From the NCBI GenBank assembly GCA_938003665.1, contig CALKYI010000346.1, forward strand, positions 1 through 23,265: a stretch of DNA of 23,265 bases. Direction: 5' to 3'. This document shows, piece after piece, positions 1-7,936 of the stretch. A program made the translations under genes and the position numbers. The stretch comes from an uncultured Flavobacteriales bacterium (GTDB lineage: Bacteria; Bacteroidota; Bacteroidia; Flavobacteriales_D; Sanyastnellaceae). Below the pieces are notes generated by a model, which was given only the letters and a program-made list of their open reading frames with translations, did no database searches and was not told the DNA's origin. Positions within the stretch are counted from its first letter, which is position 1. The number at the start of each line of letters is the position of its first letter.

Positions 1-162
1 GATGCCGCCAGCGATGAACGCTGCCAGGAGCATGGCAATCTGGTTGGCTCCGTATGAACTGTCTTCACCGAAGGCGATAACGTCCGCCGCAAGCAATAAA
101 ATCAGTGCGACGACGGGAACCAAGGACAGTCCCAACGAAGGCATGGCAGGCTGCTGAGGCAT
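1..162 (-). CDS. nhaC: NhaC-family Na+/H+ antiporter, N-terminal fragment
   Basis: This partial gene runs off the left edge of the window, so only the first 54 residues are visible. They read as a short polar start, then a hydrophobic helix (LSLVPVVALILLLAADVIAF), then GEDSSYGANQIAMLLAAFIAG. A helix followed by a G-[DE]-D-S-x-x-G-x-N-Q-I segment leading into a second helix resembles the N-terminus of NhaC-type antiporters, inner-membrane proteins that exchange Na+ for H+. The ATG overlaps the yajC stop codon by one base (TGATG), so it is probably translated by coupling from the nusB-DUF1573-yajC transcript. The assignment rests on the N-terminus alone; another ion transporter of similar topology remains possible. 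Confidence 0.68.
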   Translation of the reverse strand, partial: MPQQPAMPSLGLSLVPVVALILLLAADVIAFGEDSSYGANQIAMLLAAFIAGGI

Positions 163-494
163 CACGCGTTGGCTTTGATGTCTTCCTCTGAAGCTTCGCC
201 TGCCGGATTCAGTGCGGTCTTTTCAATGCGAATTTTGGCGCCGTCGACTTGGATGAGCACGGTCCGCTCATTCATATCCACCACTTTGCCATGGATGCCT
301 CCGATGGACACCACCTTATCGCCTTTCTTTAGGCCTTCGCGGAAGGTCTTGGCCTCTTTTTGTTTTTTGACCTGGGGTCGAATCATGAAGAGGTACATGA
401 TCAAGAACATCCCGCCGATGAGGAGGAAAAAACTCAGTCCGCCCTCACCTGGAGCCGGACTTTGGAGGGTCAATCGTGCGAATAAGTTGAGCAT
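162..494 (-). CDS. yajC: Sec translocase accessory subunit YajC
   Basis: A 110-residue protein with the YajC plan: a short N-terminus, one membrane helix at about residues 20-38 ending in MIRPQVKKQKE, then a small cytoplasmic domain with the family signature GLKKGDKVVSIGGIHGKV (residues 55-71). YajC associates with SecDF-SecYEG in the inner membrane and assists protein export. The length matches the family (about 85-115 residues). It lies 16 bases after the DUF1573 gene and its stop overlaps the next start (TGATG). The order nusB, DUF1573, yajC is a familiar Bacteroidota arrangement. The tail after residue 95 is acidic and low in complexity. Confidence 0.95.
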   Translation of the reverse strand: MLNLFARLTLQSPAPGEGGLSFFLLIGGMFLIMYLFMIRPQVKKQKEAKTFREGLKKGDKVVSIGGIHGKVVDMNERTVLIQVDGAKIRIEKTALNPAGEASEEDIKANA

Positions 495-510
495 GGTAAA
501 CAGGGTTATT

Positions 511-993
511 TTATTCTTTGGTTGTGGGGCCGATGACCTCGGCGGTCAAGACCAAGGTTGTGGTTGAAGGCACGGCATTGGTGACAACGAAGACCTCTTT
601 TCGGTTTGCACCGACACGCCCGCGGCTGTCAAAGCGAACGGCTACCTCGCCGTTACCGCCCGGATGGATGGGTTCTCGTGGCCATTGTTCCGCCAACGTA
701 CACCCACAGGATGTGCTGACATCGGAAAGGATTAAGGCGGCGTTACCGGTGTTTTGAAAGGAAAACACTACGTCGGCTTGGGTGCCTTCGCTGACAATGC
801 CCAGTTCCACCAAGGTGTCCGCAAATGCGATGGCTGGCACGTCTTCCTGGGTCTGAGTAGCTGTACTTGCAGTTGCCGGGATGTGGATGAGGTCGGTACT
901 TACGCTGCCTGATTCGCCCCAGTCGCACCCGTTCGTGCCAAACACGAGGGCTGCGAAGACGAACAAAGTCAACGAGGGTTGCCAGCGTTTCAT
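511..993 (-). CDS. DUF1573 domain protein, exported
   Basis: A 160-residue exported protein. Residues 1-23 form a signal sequence with a hydrophobic core (LTLFVFAALVF) ending in GTNGC, a loose lipobox, so lipidation at Cys23 is possible but not certain. A Ser/Thr/Ala-rich linker precedes a DUF1573 domain from about residue 54, with the family pattern: LGIVSEG, FSFQNTGNAALILSDVSTSCGC (CGC at 96-98), then the PGGNGEVAVRFDSRGR turn. The fold is expected to be an immunoglobulin-like beta sandwich; the function is unknown. The frame stays open upstream to 1227, but the signal peptide and the ATGA overlap with the nusB stop fix the start at 993. Confidence 0.88.
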   Translation of the reverse strand: MKRWQPSLTLFVFAALVFGTNGCDWGESGSVSTDLIHIPATASTATQTQEDVPAIAFADTLVELGIVSEGTQADVVFSFQNTGNAALILSDVSTSCGCTLAEQWPREPIHPGGNGEVAVRFDSRGRVGANRKEVFVVTNAVPSTTTLVLTAEVIGPTTKE

Positions 994-1934
994 TCGATGA
1001 GGCCCCTTCCTGTTTTTTTGATCACCCCGTCTTTCTTCAGCTTGCCAAAGAGTTCGTCGAGGATGCCGTTGATGAAGCCGTGGCTTTTCGGCGTGCTGTA
1101 GTACTTCGACAATTCGATGTACTCGTTCAGGGTAACTTTCAATGGAATGGAGGAGAAGGTCCGCGCTTCGGCTAGGGCCATTTTCATCAAAATTCGATCC
1201 ATCAGCGCGATGCGCTCCAAGTCCCAATTGGCGGCAGCCTCCGTCACATAGGATTCGTTTTCTGTGGCTTGCGCGAGGGTTTCCTTGAAGAGTCCTTCAA
1301 AGAACTGCCGGTCATCGTCGTCGTCGCGCCATAGGGGCAGGAGTTCGACGTCTTCATCCGCCTCACCAATGGTTTTGATGGTCTTGATGGCCATGGAAGC
1401 GGCGAGGTCCAAGTCGTCGTTCCAATAGATGCTCAATTCTTCGAGGTTGTCCTGGAACAACTCTTCGTTGATCATGTGCTTGCGGAACATGCGAATGAGG
1501 CATTCCCGGTCGTGGCGAAACCCCCGCTCTTCGCTGGCCATGTACGTCGTGTATTCCTCGTGGTCGAGCAGCCCTCGGAAAATCTTACGCAGCATTTCTT
1601 GGTGATTGCCCCAGCCGATGTTGCCATCTGCTGCCGCCTCGCTGAGGTTTTTGCTGTTGGCCAGCACCCGCAGCGGACGGTTGGTCACAAACTTGGTGTT
1701 CGGATGCAAGTCCTCCGGTGAAGGCAGTTGCTTTTTGCGCCCTGCTTCAATGCGATCAATGGCAAATGATTGCATGCTGCCGATCATGAGCAGGAGCAGC
1801 AAGTACAATTCCTGCATTTTCTCGATCGAGTGGTCCAAGGCTTTTTTGGTCTTGACCACATCGCGTTCCTCGTCCTGGTAAAAGGCGTAGAGCACGTGCA
1901 AGATTTTGATCCGGAGGTGGCGACGATTCAGCAT
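990..1934 (-). CDS. nusB: Transcription antitermination factor NusB, long Bacteroidota form
   Basis: NusB, with NusE/S10, binds boxA RNA to prevent premature termination of rRNA transcription. This protein is 314 residues, about twice the E. coli length. It starts MLNRRHLRIKILHVLYAFYQ, the usual NusB opening, followed by a long helical, charged extension with an Asp-rich patch at 204-208. The conserved NusB core is C-terminal: NWDLERIALMDRILMKMALAE (about 236-256), then the PLKVTLNEYIELSKYYSTPKS stretch and GFINGILDEL. The extended form is normal in Bacteroidota. An upstream in-frame Met (2063) would add 43 residues of non-family sequence and overlap the divergent promoter, so 1934 is preferred. 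It heads the leftmost minus-strand operon. Confidence 0.93.
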   Translation of the reverse strand: MLNRRHLRIKILHVLYAFYQDEERDVVKTKKALDHSIEKMQELYLLLLLMIGSMQSFAIDRIEAGRKKQLPSPEDLHPNTKFVTNRPLRVLANSKNLSEAAADGNIGWGNHQEMLRKIFRGLLDHEEYTTYMASEERGFRHDRECLIRMFRKHMINEELFQDNLEELSIYWNDDLDLAASMAIKTIKTIGEADEDVELLPLWRDDDDDRQFFEGLFKETLAQATENESYVTEAAANWDLERIALMDRILMKMALAEARTFSSIPLKVTLNEYIELSKYYSTPKSHGFINGILDELFGKLKKDGVIKKTGRGLIE

Positions 1935-1951
1935 GCTGGTAAAGAGAATCA

Positions 1952-1959
1952 CAAAACTA
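1952..1959 (-). promoter_or_regulatory. Putative -7 box for the nusB operon
   Basis: Read on the minus strand this is TAGTTTTG, a full match to the Bacteroidota -7 consensus TAnnTTTG. It ends 17 bases before the nusB ATG in the 127-base divergent interval. I do not see a convincing -33 TTG at the usual spacing, so this is a motif match only. Confidence 0.45.
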
Positions 1960-2049
1960 ACGGCAACCGCTCCGGAATTGCGCTGAGGATTTCGAATGAT
2001 TTGGCGATTTATCTTCAGGTTATCCACGAAGGTCGGCGACCGCTCACCG

Positions 2050-2057
2050 TACCTTTG
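2050..2057 (+). promoter_or_regulatory. Putative -7 box for the DUF4249 gene
   Basis: TACCTTTG matches the Bacteroidota -7 consensus exactly and is followed by CGGC and then the ATG at 2062. With only four bases between box and start codon, transcription would begin at or beside the ATG, implying a leaderless or nearly leaderless mRNA. No clear -33 TTG is seen. Confidence 0.5.
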
Positions 2058-2061
2058 CGGC

Positions 2062-3048
2062 ATGAGATACCCAGCCTTTCCCGCGGTCGCGATGCTTGCC
2101 TTACTCAGCTTTTTGACCGGTTGTCAGCAGGAAATCGAGGTGGAACTCCCGGAGGTGGAACAAGTGTATGTGCTGGAAGGAAGCATCGTCGAAGGAGAAG
2201 CGCCTTTGGTCTTTGTGGGGGAAGCTCAAGGATATTTTGATCCTGTCGACGCCAATTCCATCGGACAAGCTTTCCTGCCCGATGCAGTGGTTCACTTGAG
2301 TGATGGAACGACGACCGTGGAGTTGGATGAACTCTGCACTTCGAATTTGCCGCCGGAGTTGTTGGAGGCTGCGGAAGAAATCTTGGGATTTCCCGACACC
2401 GTGCTGGCAGCGTTGGATTTGTGCGTGTACACATCTTTTGATCCTGCTTGGCAGGGGACGGCCGGGTTGACCTATGCATTGGATGTGACTGTCAATGAGG
2501 TCAGTATGCAAGCGTCGACCAGCATCATTCCTGCGGTTCAAGTCGATTCTGCGTGGTTTCAATCGCCCGGCACCATTGATTCTTTGGGCGTGATGTACGC
2601 GCAATTCACTGATCCTGACACCGTTGGAAATGCGTACCGGTGGTTTGCTAAGCGCATCAATGTTCGGCCGGATTGGGATCCGTTGGCTGGGCAAGTGAAG
2701 GACGCGGATTTTGTGGCGCCGCTCGGAAGCGTCACTGATGATGCCTTTTTCAATGGACTGTCTTTTGAGTTTTCCGCGTTTCGAGGCGCAGCAGCAGGCA
2801 GCACGGCATGGGACGACGATTTCGGAAGTAGCCCAGAGGCGGGCTATTTCAAGGTGGGGGACACCGTGGTGGTGCGGATGTGTTCGATCGATGATGAGGT
2901 TTTTCAGGCAATTCGCAGCTATGAAAACTTAATCCTAAGCCAAGGAAGTCCATTCGCTCCACCCGCCAACATGGTCACCAATGTCGAAGGCGGCATCGGC
3001 CTGTGGGCTGGCTATGGAGTTTGGCAGGATACCGTAATTTGTCAGTAG
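2062..3048 (+). CDS. DUF4249 family lipoprotein
   Basis: A 328-residue predicted lipoprotein. The signal peptide MRYPAFPAVAMLALLSFLTGC ends in a canonical lipobox (LTGC, Cys21), followed by an acidic QQEIEVELPE start of the mature protein. The features fit DUF4249: VYVLEGSIVEGEAPLVFVG near the N-terminus, a VVHLSDGTTTVEL strand, the YALDVTVNE segment and DSAWF, then a C-terminal half with FNGLSFEFSAFRG and VVVRMCSIDDEVFQAI. In Bacteroidota these proteins often sit beside a TonB-dependent receptor and are thought to act at the outer membrane in uptake; no receptor gene is present here. The frame is open from 1996, but the signal peptide and promoter box fix the start at 2062. No enzymatic motif is visible. 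Confidence 0.82.
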   Translation: MRYPAFPAVAMLALLSFLTGCQQEIEVELPEVEQVYVLEGSIVEGEAPLVFVGEAQGYFDPVDANSIGQAFLPDAVVHLSDGTTTVELDELCTSNLPPELLEAAEEILGFPDTVLAALDLCVYTSFDPAWQGTAGLTYALDVTVNEVSMQASTSIIPAVQVDSAWFQSPGTIDSLGVMYAQFTDPDTVGNAYRWFAKRINVRPDWDPLAGQVKDADFVAPLGSVTDDAFFNGLSFEFSAFRGAAAGSTAWDDDFGSSPEAGYFKVGDTVVVRMCSIDDEVFQAIRSYENLILSQGSPFAPPANMVTNVEGGIGLWAGYGVWQDTVICQ

Positions 3049-3061
3049 AATCTACACGAGC

Positions 3062-4639
3062 ATGAAGCAGAATGCATTGATTTTCGCCTTAATGGCATCG
3101 GCCTTGTTGGCTGCTCCACGTGCCTTTGGTCAGTCCGTTCAGTGGCCCATTGAGGCTGTGACGGTCTACGAGCGCGGGGCCAAAATCGAACGGGCTGGAA
3201 CGGTAGCCTTGGACGGGCAAGGGGAAGCAACGCTTACCTTGACAGGACTGTCTTCATCTGTTGTTGCCGAGATGCTGCAAGTCTCATTGGACTCCGGCTG
3301 GTCGTTGGCATCCCATCAGTTCACGTCGGCTACCCCTGCAGAGAAGCTCAAGGTTGCCCGCCAAAATCAGGCGGACATTGACCGTGAAATTCAATCCAGT
3401 CGCCAGACCTATGCCTTGCGCGAGGCCTTGCTGTTTGCCTACGAAGAAGAGCTCGCCATGATCCGTTCCAACCGCAGTGTAAATGGCGAAGAACTTCTGT
3501 TGGTTGACGACCTCCGGGACCATGCGAACTTTTGGCGTGAGCGCGTAAAAGAGTTGAGCTACTTGATGTTGGAACTCCGTATGGAAATGGAACAATTGAC
3601 TGTAGATATTGCCATGCTTGAGGCTGAACATCAAGAATGGGAAGACTCGGTCAACGCATATGAAGGGCAGTGGACCTTGCGGTTTGCGGGTCCTCCCAAA
3701 ACACAAAGCGATGTTCGCGTCAGTTACGTGGTAACCGATGCGGGATGGGCGCGTGTATATGATGCTGAGGTGTCCGAGGAAGGCGATATTCAGATGAAGC
3801 GTTATGCGTCGGCGTTTCAATCCACAGGTCGCGACTGGGAGGAAGTGCCGCTGGTTTTTGTCGTTGGCAACCCGCTGCAGTCCATTGCCCCGCCCACAGT
3901 TGACAAAAAGGAATTGAGTTTGGGGTACAGCAATTCAGCCAATTCGTACGCTTGGGAAGCGCAGGCGTCGTTTGACGATTACGATGGTTTTGATGACCTG
4001 CGCGCTGATCGCGCGGCTGCCGCCAATGCAATCGAACGCTATGAATTTGCCCCATCGGCTCCTGTTGCCATCCGAGGGGACGGCACAGCGGAACGCATTT
4101 TCATTGAAACCTTTGACCTCGCCGGTGAGCTGAGTTACTTGTTGCTTCCCGAATACTCGGACGAAGCCTACCAATTGGTTAACTCCGGTGAGTGGTCTGC
4201 TTCAAGACTTGTTCCCGGACGTGTGCAAGTCATCGCGGGGGGCATGTACCGCGGGGCGTATTCCATGCAACTGCCGGCACCCGGTGACACCCTGCACATT
4301 CCATTGGGGCAGGACACTCGAGTTCGCGCCAACCGAGAACGGGTCATGGACCGATGCACAAGCACGGTATTTGGAGGGTCACGCAAGACCACCCAGTCGT
4401 TCGAAATCACGGTAGAGAATCAACACAACCGGACAGTATCCGTGGCCATTCAAGATGCCATCCCAGTGGCCGTGGGCAGTGATATCCAAGTCGAGGTGTT
4501 TGGGCTGAGCGGGGGAGAGTTGGATCCGGTTTCAGGTCAAGTGGTCTGGGACCTCCAATTGGGTCCGAACGAACGCAAAACCCTCTCCTTCGGGTACGTG
4601 GTCACTTACCCCAAACGCCGCTCGCTTCAGGGATTGTAA
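3062..4639 (+). CDS. Secreted DUF4139 (DUF4140/mucoidy inhibitor-like) protein
   Basis: A 525-residue protein with a cleavable signal peptide (residues 1-23, MKQNALIFALMASALLAAPRAFG). Next comes a DUF4140-like N-terminal domain (VTVYERGAKIERAGTVAL, then LTLTGLSSSVVAEMLQVSL), a charged helical region at about 93-197 likely to form a coiled coil, and a DUF4139-like beta domain from about 205 (DVRVSYVVTDAGWARVYDAEV) to the end (LGPNERKTLSFGYVVTYPKRR). This is the layout of the poorly understood MuiA-like family, linked by name to exopolysaccharide control in other bacteria; the biochemical role is unknown. It starts 13 bases after the DUF4249 gene and is probably co-transcribed. Its last 38 bases overlap the convergent SpoIID gene. 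Confidence 0.85.
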   Translation: MKQNALIFALMASALLAAPRAFGQSVQWPIEAVTVYERGAKIERAGTVALDGQGEATLTLTGLSSSVVAEMLQVSLDSGWSLASHQFTSATPAEKLKVARQNQADIDREIQSSRQTYALREALLFAYEEELAMIRSNRSVNGEELLLVDDLRDHANFWRERVKELSYLMLELRMEMEQLTVDIAMLEAEHQEWEDSVNAYEGQWTLRFAGPPKTQSDVRVSYVVTDAGWARVYDAEVSEEGDIQMKRYASAFQSTGRDWEEVPLVFVVGNPLQSIAPPTVDKKELSLGYSNSANSYAWEAQASFDDYDGFDDLRADRAAAANAIERYEFAPSAPVAIRGDGTAERIFIETFDLAGELSYLLLPEYSDEAYQLVNSGEWSASRLVPGRVQVIAGGMYRGAYSMQLPAPGDTLHIPLGQDTRVRANRERVMDRCTSTVFGGSRKTTQSFEITVENQHNRTVSVAIQDAIPVAVGSDIQVEVFGLSGGELDPVSGQVVWDLQLGPNERKTLSFGYVVTYPKRRSLQGL

Positions 4640-5702
4640 TCTCCTGCAAGGGACGCAGCCGAATTTCTTGGTAGTAGGTGCTTAAAATGGCCCAAGCCGA
4701 GGCGCCGTTTTGAGCACGAGAGATGGCGCCCTCCTGGCACATGCCGACGCCGTGGCCGAATCCGCGCCCGGATAACGTCACAGCTTCCCCGTCAACGCGC
4801 ACGTCAAATCGATCGCTTGGCAATCCAAATTTTTCGCGTGATTCTGCATGGTTTACGGGTTCATTTGCCCGCCGCATTTGCCAGTCCCCCCAATCGTTGG
4901 CACTGATTGCCTTTTCCCATTGGGCGTGCGCTCCGTGGGCACATGCTTCATCGTGGACGGGAACAAGGTGAGGGGAGGCCTTTTGCCAAACGGCTCGCGA
5001 ACTGCGTGTCGTACCGCCACAATTGGAATGGAATGCAGCCGGAATGGGCCGCCCCAATCGATCGCAGATGACCAAATGCCTTGACGCGCGGCACCCCTGG
5101 CGGATGGTGTCGTTGACGGTAGACATCCCATCAAACGCTTGACAATGCACTTGGTCGCATACGTCGTATCCGGCAAGGCGGTGCCGTCCGTAGGTGTTCA
5201 ATGCATAGGTTCTGCTCACGGCCGCGTGCGCGGTGTAAAGTTCCGGTGCATGCCCTTTCCCCACTTCACTGACGAGCACCCCTGCAACGTATTCCTCCAA
5301 TTCCGTTTCCAGTGCGACGTGCCATTGATTGGCGTCCCAGTAAAAATGCACCGCTCCTGTGTATTGACGGTAACCGGTTGCCGCTGAAATGAGCCGAACT
5401 CGGCCTATATTGTTGTCGGGTCTCAGGATGAAATACGTGGATTTGAAGGTGCCGGATCCTGTTGTAAGCGTGTATCCACCTTCCGTTTTGGCAATGGAGT
5501 GAGTGCCGTCCAATGTAGCGGCGGATTCCAATTGGCCGCTGGCAACGACAAGCCATTCGAAATCACCGTTCACGGCTTGGCAACGCACCTCTATGGCATC
5601 AGCGAAATCCTGGAGGCCAACGGTAATGATGGATTCGGGCTGGCTGAAGGCCGCTGTTCCTTGAAGCAAGCTAACGAGTAGCAGAAGGCCCCTCTTCGTC
5701 AT
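4602..5702 (-). CDS. SpoIID/LytB-type peptidoglycan lytic protein, exported
   Basis: A 366-residue protein with a signal peptide (residues 1-20, MTKRGLLLLVSLLQGTAAFS). The SpoIID domain starts at LETELEEYVAGVLVSEVGKG; Glu146 aligns with the catalytic Glu of SpoIID lytic transglycosylases, which cleave peptidoglycan glycan strands lacking stem peptides. Other signatures are CDQVHCQAF (182-190), AAFHSNCGG (222-230) and GRGFGHGVGMCQEGA (312-326). In non-sporulating Bacteroidota it is probably a cell-wall remodelling enzyme. The ATG overlaps the lpxB stop (ATGA), making it last in the pepD-surE-lpxB operon. The frame is open upstream, but that stretch is lpxB antisense-frame sequence without family features. 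Its C-terminal 12 codons overlap the convergent DUF4139 gene. Confidence 0.9.
   Translation of the reverse strand: MTKRGLLLLVSLLQGTAAFSQPESIITVGLQDFADAIEVRCQAVNGDFEWLVVASGQLESAATLDGTHSIAKTEGGYTLTTGSGTFKSTYFILRPDNNIGRVRLISAATGYRQYTGAVHFYWDANQWHVALETELEEYVAGVLVSEVGKGHAPELYTAHAAVSRTYALNTYGRHRLAGYDVCDQVHCQAFDGMSTVNDTIRQGCRASRHLVICDRLGRPIPAAFHSNCGGTTRSSRAVWQKASPHLVPVHDEACAHGAHAQWEKAISANDWGDWQMRRANEPVNHAESREKFGLPSDRFDVRVDGEAVTLSGRGFGHGVGMCQEGAISRAQNGASAWAILSTYYQEIRLRPLQEITIPEASGVWGK
4625..4650. other. Imperfect hairpin at a convergent gene overlap
   Basis: CTTCAGGGAT and ATCTCCTGCAAG can pair as a 10-bp stem with two single-base bulges around a TGTA loop, spanning the DUF4139 stop codon. There is no T-run on either side, so it is not a classical terminator. 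It may arise by chance or help end transcription between the converging genes. Confidence 0.25.
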
Positions 5703-6832
5703 CTCCCAGCTAAAATGGACGCGGCAACCTGCTTCGAAGCCGGCAATTCCGTTTGCAACGCTTGAGCGAGGATTTGAAACTGTTCCAGTTGGTCTTGAGC
5801 TGCTGCCCCAATGCCTGTCCCATCGTGCAAAGCCAAGACGGATTCCCGCAGGCTTGCAGGCGTACACTGGGATTGAATCTTCTCCGGAACCGCAGCATGG
5901 TGTAGGAGGATGTTCGGCAGACCAATCCAGGGCGATTTCACCAAGAGTCGTGCAATGGCGAATGTGATCGGGCTGGTTTTGTAGCAAACAATATGGGGTA
6001 GCCCGAGCAAGGCTGCTTCGAGTGTGGCGGTGCCCGAGGTAACCAACCCGACATCGCAAGAGCGCATCAAGGAGCGCGTGTGTCCGAATTCAACCGGAAT
6101 GCCAGCGTTTGCGGCTATTCGGTAGTCGGCCTCGCTTCTTCCCGGGGCGCCTGCGACCACTGCTTCAAATTCCGGGAGGCCTTTTGCCGTTTCGATAAGC
6201 ACCGGTAACATGCGTTCGAGTTCCTGCGCCCGGGAGCCGGGGAGTAGCAGCAACCGAGGTTTTGCATGGCCGGATGAAGGTGAAGGGTTTGATTCGTGCT
6301 CGAGCAATTCCAACAAGGGGTGGCCGACCCAATGCACATCGACACCCTCGCGGGCGTACCATGCTTTTTCAAATGGCAGGATGACGTGCAAACGATCGAT
6401 GTCCCGTTCGATGGTGCGGACGCGGTTCTTCTTCCACGCCCAAACGGAAGGGGAGATGTAGTGGTGCGTGATGATTCCTGAACGCTTGGCTTTCCGTGCG
6501 ATGCGCAGATTGAAACCGGGGTAATCGATCCCGACGAGCACGTCCGGTTGAAAAGCTTCGATATGGGCCCAGCATTCTGCAAACCGCTTCCGGATGGTCC
6601 TGGCGTTTTTCACTACTTCCCAGAGCCCCATGAATGCCAACGTCCGGTAATGGCGAAGGCACGTTGCTCCGGCAGATTCCATCGCTTCTCCGCCCCAGCA
6701 TTGAATCTTCAAGTTAGGATTGGTATTGAGCAACGCGCGGACCAGCTCCCCGCCGTATGCATCGCCTGAAGCCTCGCCAGCGATGATGAACACGCGCTGC
6801 ACAGTTGGTGAAGAATCTCCGGGTTTTGCCAT
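5699..6832 (-). CDS. lpxB: Lipid-A-disaccharide synthase
   Basis: LpxB (family GT19) joins UDP-2,3-diacylglucosamine to lipid X to form the lipid A disaccharide, at the cytoplasmic face of the inner membrane. The 377-residue length is normal. Landmarks in order are VFIIAGEASGDAYGGELV (residues 14-31), VGIDYPGFNLRIA (100-112), YISPSVWAWKKNRV (125-138), WVGHPLLE (168-175), LLLLPGSRAQELERMLPV (194-211) and the nucleotide-binding VTSGTATLEAALLGLPHIVCYK (264-285). The gene lies 13 bases after a small membrane protein gene and overlaps the SpoIID-like gene by ATGA. Its place in a surE-lpxB cluster is common in Bacteroidota. It implies a lipid A-bearing outer membrane. Confidence 0.96.
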   Translation of the reverse strand: MAKPGDSSPTVQRVFIIAGEASGDAYGGELVRALLNTNPNLKIQCWGGEAMESAGATCLRHYRTLAFMGLWEVVKNARTIRKRFAECWAHIEAFQPDVLVGIDYPGFNLRIARKAKRSGIITHHYISPSVWAWKKNRVRTIERDIDRLHVILPFEKAWYAREGVDVHWVGHPLLELLEHESNPSPSSGHAKPRLLLLPGSRAQELERMLPVLIETAKGLPEFEAVVAGAPGRSEADYRIAANAGIPVEFGHTRSLMRSCDVGLVTSGTATLEAALLGLPHIVCYKTSPITFAIARLLVKSPWIGLPNILLHHAAVPEKIQSQCTPASLRESVLALHDGTGIGAAAQDQLEQFQILAQALQTELPASKQVAASILAGR

Positions 6833-6845
6833 CCGAATGATGGGG

Positions 6846-7166
6846 TTAAAACGCTTGAGCTTGGAGCCAAATGATCAATGGCACTGTGATGAAAATGACC
6901 CCCAACACGCCGCGGGCAAAACGGTCCCAGTCAGCCCGAAGCGCCATCCAGAAAACGCCCACGTTGAAGAGCACGCTGATGGTGAGGATGCTGTCCTTAT
7001 AAAGAGCGCTGCCCATGAAGACGTCCTGGATGAAATAATCGAATGACGTCCCGTTCGCCCAACTCCACCAGACCGTCATGGCTGCAAATCCAATGCCTGT
7101 ACCGAGCAGGCCGGCCACGAATCCGAATCCGGTATGATCAAAACGATTGGCGCTCACAGGTCCCAT
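6846..7166 (-). CDS. Small predicted inner-membrane protein, unknown function
   Basis: A 106-residue hydrophobic protein I do not recognise. Three membrane helices are likely at about residues 13-34, 58-76 and 84-102, joined by a loop with WSWANGTSFDYFIQDVF and by a basic connector RADWDRFARG. There is no catalytic motif. It lies between surE and lpxB and is surely co-transcribed. The ATG at 7166 overlaps surE by 13 bases; a GTG at 7157 forming a GTGA overlap with the surE stop would match the 4-base overlaps elsewhere in this operon and shorten the protein by three residues. The position suggests a role at the envelope, but that is inference only. Confidence 0.75.
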   Translation of the reverse strand: MGPVSANRFDHTGFGFVAGLLGTGIGFAAMTVWWSWANGTSFDYFIQDVFMGSALYKDSILTISVLFNVGVFWMALRADWDRFARGVLGVIFITVPLIIWLQAQAF

Positions 7167-7936
7167 TGATTGAGGGTTGAAATCGCGTGATGTGCCGTCA
7201 AATCGTATTGGGTGGGCACGACGCTCACGTAGCCGTTCCGCAACGCCCATTCATCGGTGTCTTGGCCTTGGTCTGGATTGGAGAATTTCCCCGTCATCCA
7301 GAAATACGGCGTACCACCCGGTGAGGTGCGCTTGTCAAACGCGTCTTCCCAGTGGCCTGCAGATTGACGGCAAACTTTAAGTCCTTTCAACTCATCCAAG
7401 GGCAAGTCGGGAAAATTGACATTCAAGCAGGTGCCTTCAGGCAATGACCGCTCGAGGACCGCTGTGGCAAGCTTTTCAACGAAGGGTACGCACGCCGAAA
7501 AATCAGCTGTGGGAGCGTGGTTGAGCAGGCTAAACCCGATGGAAGGGATCCCTTCCACAGCACCCTCTACCGCTGCGGACATAGTACCGCTGTAGATGAC
7601 ATTGATGCTGGCATTGCTGCCGTGGTTGATGCCGCTCAGCAGCAAGTCGGGCTTCTTGCCAAGGATTTCATAAATCGCCAGTTTGACGCAATCCACGGGT
7701 GTTCCCGTGGTCTGCCAAGCCGCTTGCACCCCTTCAACTCCGAAGGTGACTTGCTCCATCTTGAGAATCCCATTGATGGTCACAGCATGGCCCATGCCGC
7801 TTTGGGCACGGTCGGGGGCAACCACCACGACATCCCCGTGTTCGACCATGGCTCCTGCCAAGGCTTGAATGCCTTTGGCCTGGATGCCATCGTCATTGGT
7901 GATGAGGATGAGGGGACGAGAAGTTGTTGCGCTCAT
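7154..7936 (-). CDS. surE: 5'/3'-nucleotidase SurE
   Basis: SurE is a divalent-metal-dependent cytoplasmic nucleotidase acting on 5'- and 3'-nucleoside monophosphates and, in some species, short polyphosphate. The 260-residue protein carries the family motifs: LILITNDDGIQAKGIQAL (Asp15, Asp16 metal ligands), VVAPDRAQSGMGHAVT (Ser46), and DLLLSGINHGSNASINVIYSGTMSAAVEGA with Asn104. The length is typical. The ATG overlaps the pepD stop as ATGA. I see no anomaly. Confidence 0.96.
   Translation of the reverse strand: MSATTSRPLILITNDDGIQAKGIQALAGAMVEHGDVVVVAPDRAQSGMGHAVTINGILKMEQVTFGVEGVQAAWQTTGTPVDCVKLAIYEILGKKPDLLLSGINHGSNASINVIYSGTMSAAVEGAVEGIPSIGFSLLNHAPTADFSACVPFVEKLATAVLERSLPEGTCLNVNFPDLPLDELKGLKVCRQSAGHWEDAFDKRTSPGGTPYFWMTGKFSNPDQGQDTDEWALRNGYVSVVPTQYDLTAHHAISTLNQWDL

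Noticed and set aside
993..1227. N-terminal extension of the DUF1573 frame to 1227
   Set aside because: It overlaps nusB by about 240 bases and would place the signal peptide in the middle of the protein; the ATG at 993 with an ATGA overlap is far better.
5703..6059. N-terminal extension of the SpoIID-like frame to 6059
   Set aside because: It overlaps lpxB in another frame and has no family features; the signal peptide starts at 5702.
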